This document shows, in pieces, positions 61,357 to 64,000 of a DNA stretch of 64,000 nt (positions within the stretch are counted from its first letter, which is position 1; each line of letters starts with the position of its first letter). A program made the position numbers and the translations under genes. Origin of the DNA: Gammaproteobacteria bacterium (GTDB lineage: Bacteria > Pseudomonadota > Gammaproteobacteria > GRL18); assembly GCA_016744995.1 (NCBI GenBank), contig JADGDG010000017.1:1-64000 (forward strand), in the 5' to 3' direction. The notes under the pieces are model-generated. The model had not been told where the DNA came from. It did no database searches and was given only the letters and a program-made list of their open reading frames with translations.

Positions 61357-63342
61357 ATGAAAAAAAACCTTCTGGATGAACCAATCTTTATTATTCATGG
61401 AGAAAAATTTAACCACAAATTTAGCCATGATGATTTTAACAACTCACAAATTCATCTGGTTTGTATCAGCTCACCTGATGAATTAAGTAATTATCCCAAC
61501 TGTCTCTTTATTTTTGACGCTCAATTGTTACAAATAGCCTCATTTACAGACTGGAGCAAATATCTCTGGAATAGTGTCAGTATTTCAGAAGAACACCTTG
61601 AAATAAATACCGATTTACTCTTGCCCACTGGCTTCCCAAAACGTGAAACAATCAAGCTTCTTGGCTTTGCCTGTCAGCAATTGCATCTTAAACAACAATA
61701 TAGTGTGACCAATAATTTATTAAGTTTTGAACACAAAAGAATCACTCAATTAAATGAAATTGGCATCGCACTTTCAAAAGAAAAAAACCTGGGCGTGTTA
61801 CTCAAAAGGATTTTACATGAATCTCAAAACCTCTCAGATTGTGATGCCGTTTCTTTATATCTGGTTGATAAGCAGGATGAAGAGCAGCCAAAATTAATTT
61901 TTAAATTATCATTTAATGATACTTTGGATTGTAAAATGGATGAATTTCAAATTCCATTAAATAATAATTCCATTGCCGGTTATGCCGCATTAAATAATCA
62001 GGAAGTGATTATTGATGATGCTTATCACATCCTTACCAGTAAACCCTTCCAGTTTGATTCTTCTCTTGATATCGAGCTGAAATACCGCACCATTTCAATT
62101 TTAGCCGTACCAATTACAAACCATGAAAATAAGGTGATTGGTGTACTTCAGTTTATTAATCGAAAAAATCAGCGTGATATTAAATTAACAACACCTGAAA
62201 TTACTGTAAAACATGTCATTCCTTTTGACTCAGGAATCTGTCATTTGCTCTGTGCTCTGGCCAGCCAGGCAGCGATATCCATAGAAAATGCCATACTGCT
62301 GGAAAATATTAACAATCTATTTGAGGGTTTTGTTAAGGCTTCGGTTACAGCAATTGAACAAAGAGATCCAACCACCAGCGGGCACTCATTTCGTGTAGCC
62401 GATCTGACCACCACATTAGCCGTGCGCATGAATGCTTCGAAACATCATGACTACCGGCAAATTAACTACTCTGACACTGAGTTGCGAGAAATTCGCTATG
62501 CTTCCCTGCTACATGATTTTGGCAAGGTCGGCGTCAGGGAAAATGTCCTTGTTAAAGAAAAGAAGCTTCCTGAAAATCGACTGGAACTATTACAATATCG
62601 TTTTGAGCTGGAAAAAGAGCGACTAAAACGTCAAGCCCTGGAAGAGGAATTACATCTGCATCATTCCCATTCCCCGATAGAGCAAATTCAATCTGTTCAT
62701 AAGCAACTGAAACAACAGATTGATGTCCTGGAACAACACCTTCAGGCCATAATGGAGGCCAACGAACCCACTATTTTACCCGATGGCAACTTCAGCCATC
62801 TTATGGCACTTAAAGATTTTCCCTATAAGGAGTTAGGCGGCAAGTCTGGCTATATTATTTCAGAAAGCGATTTTCTCGCACTTTCAGTCAAAAAAGGCAC
62901 TTTAACTGATGTTGAACGTAAAGAAATTCAGTCACATGTCCTGCATACATTAAAATTTCTCAGGCAGATCCCCTGGACAGCCGATCTCAGCAATATCCCC
63001 GGTATAGCCTCAGCTCACCATGAAAAACTAAATGGCAAAGGCTACCCCTATGGCCTAACCGCAGAAGATATTTCCATGCCGTCACGAATGATGGCAATAT
63101 GTGATATTTTTGACGCACTGGTTGCCACTGACCGGCCTTATAAAAGAGCCCTTAATACTGAGAAGGCTCTGGATATTATTCAGACAGAAACCTCTCATGG
63201 CTTATTAGATAACGAACTCGTCAAAGTCTTTATTGATGAAAAAGTTTATACCACAACTACACATAAAGGCTATAAACCTTCAATGAATACCTCAGAGCCG
63301 CTTAAGAAGAATCATATTTGTAATGTAGATCTTCATTCATAA
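61357..63342 (+). CDS. GAF - HD-GYP c-di-GMP phosphodiesterase
   Basis: 661 residues. The N-terminal about 110 residues may be a degenerate receiver without a phospho-acceptor motif. A GAF domain spans about 135-320. The HD-GYP domain begins near 330, with HSFRVADL, LLHDFGK (HD near 385), HHEKLNGKGYP near 555 and ICDIFDALVATDRPYK. Between HD and GYP is an insert of about 100 residues with a charged coiled coil, longer than typical. It would hydrolyse c-di-GMP. The coding GYP reads NGKGYP rather than DGxGYP. Confidence 0.88.
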   Translation: MKKNLLDEPIFIIHGEKFNHKFSHDDFNNSQIHLVCISSPDELSNYPNCLFIFDAQLLQIASFTDWSKYLWNSVSISEEHLEINTDLLLPTGFPKRETIKLLGFACQQLHLKQQYSVTNNLLSFEHKRITQLNEIGIALSKEKNLGVLLKRILHESQNLSDCDAVSLYLVDKQDEEQPKLIFKLSFNDTLDCKMDEFQIPLNNNSIAGYAALNNQEVIIDDAYHILTSKPFQFDSSLDIELKYRTISILAVPITNHENKVIGVLQFINRKNQRDIKLTTPEITVKHVIPFDSGICHLLCALASQAAISIENAILLENINNLFEGFVKASVTAIEQRDPTTSGHSFRVADLTTTLAVRMNASKHHDYRQINYSDTELREIRYASLLHDFGKVGVRENVLVKEKKLPENRLELLQYRFELEKERLKRQALEEELHLHHSHSPIEQIQSVHKQLKQQIDVLEQHLQAIMEANEPTILPDGNFSHLMALKDFPYKELGGKSGYIISESDFLALSVKKGTLTDVERKEIQSHVLHTLKFLRQIPWTADLSNIPGIASAHHEKLNGKGYPYGLTAEDISMPSRMMAICDIFDALVATDRPYKRALNTEKALDIIQTETSHGLLDNELVKVFIDEKVYTTTTHKGYKPSMNTSEPLKKNHICNVDLHS

Positions 63343-63385
63343 GCACATAAATTTTAATTAATCCTGATGCCTATTAAAATGAAGT

Positions 63386-63979
63386 CTAAGTGGAAAAGAC
63401 CTTTACGAAAAAAAAATACAGAAAAACTATTACAAATAAAATAGATATAAATAAATTAATGTATTTTAACCGCATTTTAGTTGTTTTTTTCATATCAAGA
63501 AATAAATTATCTTTTTCTTTTAAAACCTCACTCAGTTTTTCTTTAACTTCATCATAAGAATGGACAACTTTAAAAACATCAGCTTTTGCCTTTTGTTTAT
63601 CATTTTCAGTTAATTCAGAGTTATCAATTTGACGTAATATTTTTTTAAGATGTTCTTCTTGATTAATTTTGTCTATATTTTTGATTTCTGGTTTAAAAGT
63701 TTCATTGGTAATGACTTTTATTTTAGTGCTCAAATGCTGTAGAAATTGGATATATTTGCTGTTACTATCAAAATAATTACTATCAAGCATTAATATTTTA
63801 TAAGAATTATGATGAAATAAAAATTCCAGTTTTCGTCTCGATTTAACAAAGACATCGTCAGTGAATTTAATATCACTATATGGGATGTGTATTGTACCTG
63901 TAGACAATCCCTTTTTTGGTATAATTATTTCATTGTGTAATATTGAAATTGTATTAATACCAAACAATTTCTTACGCAT
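63386..63979 (-). CDS. Membrane-anchored protein of unknown function, PH-like N-terminus
   Basis: 197 residues. The N-terminal about 85 residues have short beta-strand-like segments reminiscent of bacterial PH domains. A charged helical region with coiled-coil character follows (about 110-170), then one C-terminal transmembrane segment (about 175-194). No enzyme motif was seen. It is the last gene; the 21 bases to the window end hold nothing. Confidence 0.65.
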   Translation of the reverse strand: MRKKLFGINTISILHNEIIIPKKGLSTGTIHIPYSDIKFTDDVFVKSRRKLEFLFHHNSYKILMLDSNYFDSNSKYIQFLQHLSTKIKVITNETFKPEIKNIDKINQEEHLKKILRQIDNSELTENDKQKAKADVFKVVHSYDEVKEKLSEVLKEKDNLFLDMKKTTKMRLKYINLFISILFVIVFLYFFFVKVFST

Positions 63980-64000
63980 TAATAAAATGCCATAAATAAA

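Overview
The window looks like chromosomal DNA from an AT-rich gammaproteobacterium that respires nitrogen oxides. This rests on gene content: assimilatory nirBD-nasA under what looks like NtrC/sigma-54 control, a complete-looking nirS/heme d1 cluster in the order nirC-F-D-L-G-H-J-N, feoAB, and many c-di-GMP proteins. Genus cannot be resolved from the sequence. A sulfur oxidiser or methanotroph relative is possible but unproven. No tRNA, rRNA, CRISPR array, transposase or phage gene was seen.

Left part (1-18.4 kb). Nitrate assimilation runs leftward: nirB, nirD, nasA, then a ferredoxin/DmsC-like membrane anchor fusion cut by the window edge. Upstream lie a PilZ protein with a free-standing acyl-carrier-like protein, then LemA and DUF2207 membrane proteins, a NapH-like Fe-S membrane protein, a CPXCG mini-protein, and a feoA-feoB-metal permease operon divergent from a TonB-dependent receptor. 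The feoA promoter has overlapping Fur-like and FNR-like sites.

Middle (18.4-47.5 kb). A 1819-residue Ser/Thr kinase-ATPase-GAF-histidine kinase lies downstream of a 4304-residue hybrid synthase. The synthase order is orphan A-subdomain, acyl ligase, KR, PCP, C, A, PCP, KS, AT, KR, ACP, TE. It probably makes an N-acylated statine-like beta-hydroxy-gamma-amino acid, with a tyrosine-type code in the A domain. The first KR has Glu in place of the catalytic Tyr. No PPTase, MbtH or exporter is nearby. Divergent from it is a CheB-CheR-PAS-GGDEF-EAL protein, then a leftward run of response regulators and histidine kinases that includes a broken receiver remnant.

Right part (47.8-64 kb). Leftward nirS and a NirT-like tetraheme cytochrome fused to two tandem ethylbenzene-dehydrogenase-type heme domains face rightward nirCFDLGHJ and nirN, followed by a membrane bacteriohemerythrin and a small c-type cytochrome. 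Perfect TTGAT-N4-ATCAA (FNR/DNR) boxes sit before nirS, nirC and nirN. The nirN box is correctly spaced to a perfect TATAAT. Short tandem duplications that include the stop codon follow nirD, nirL and nirJ. nirE, nirM and nor genes are not in the window. The window ends with a zinc-ribbon protein, a GAF-HD-GYP protein and an unrecognised membrane protein.
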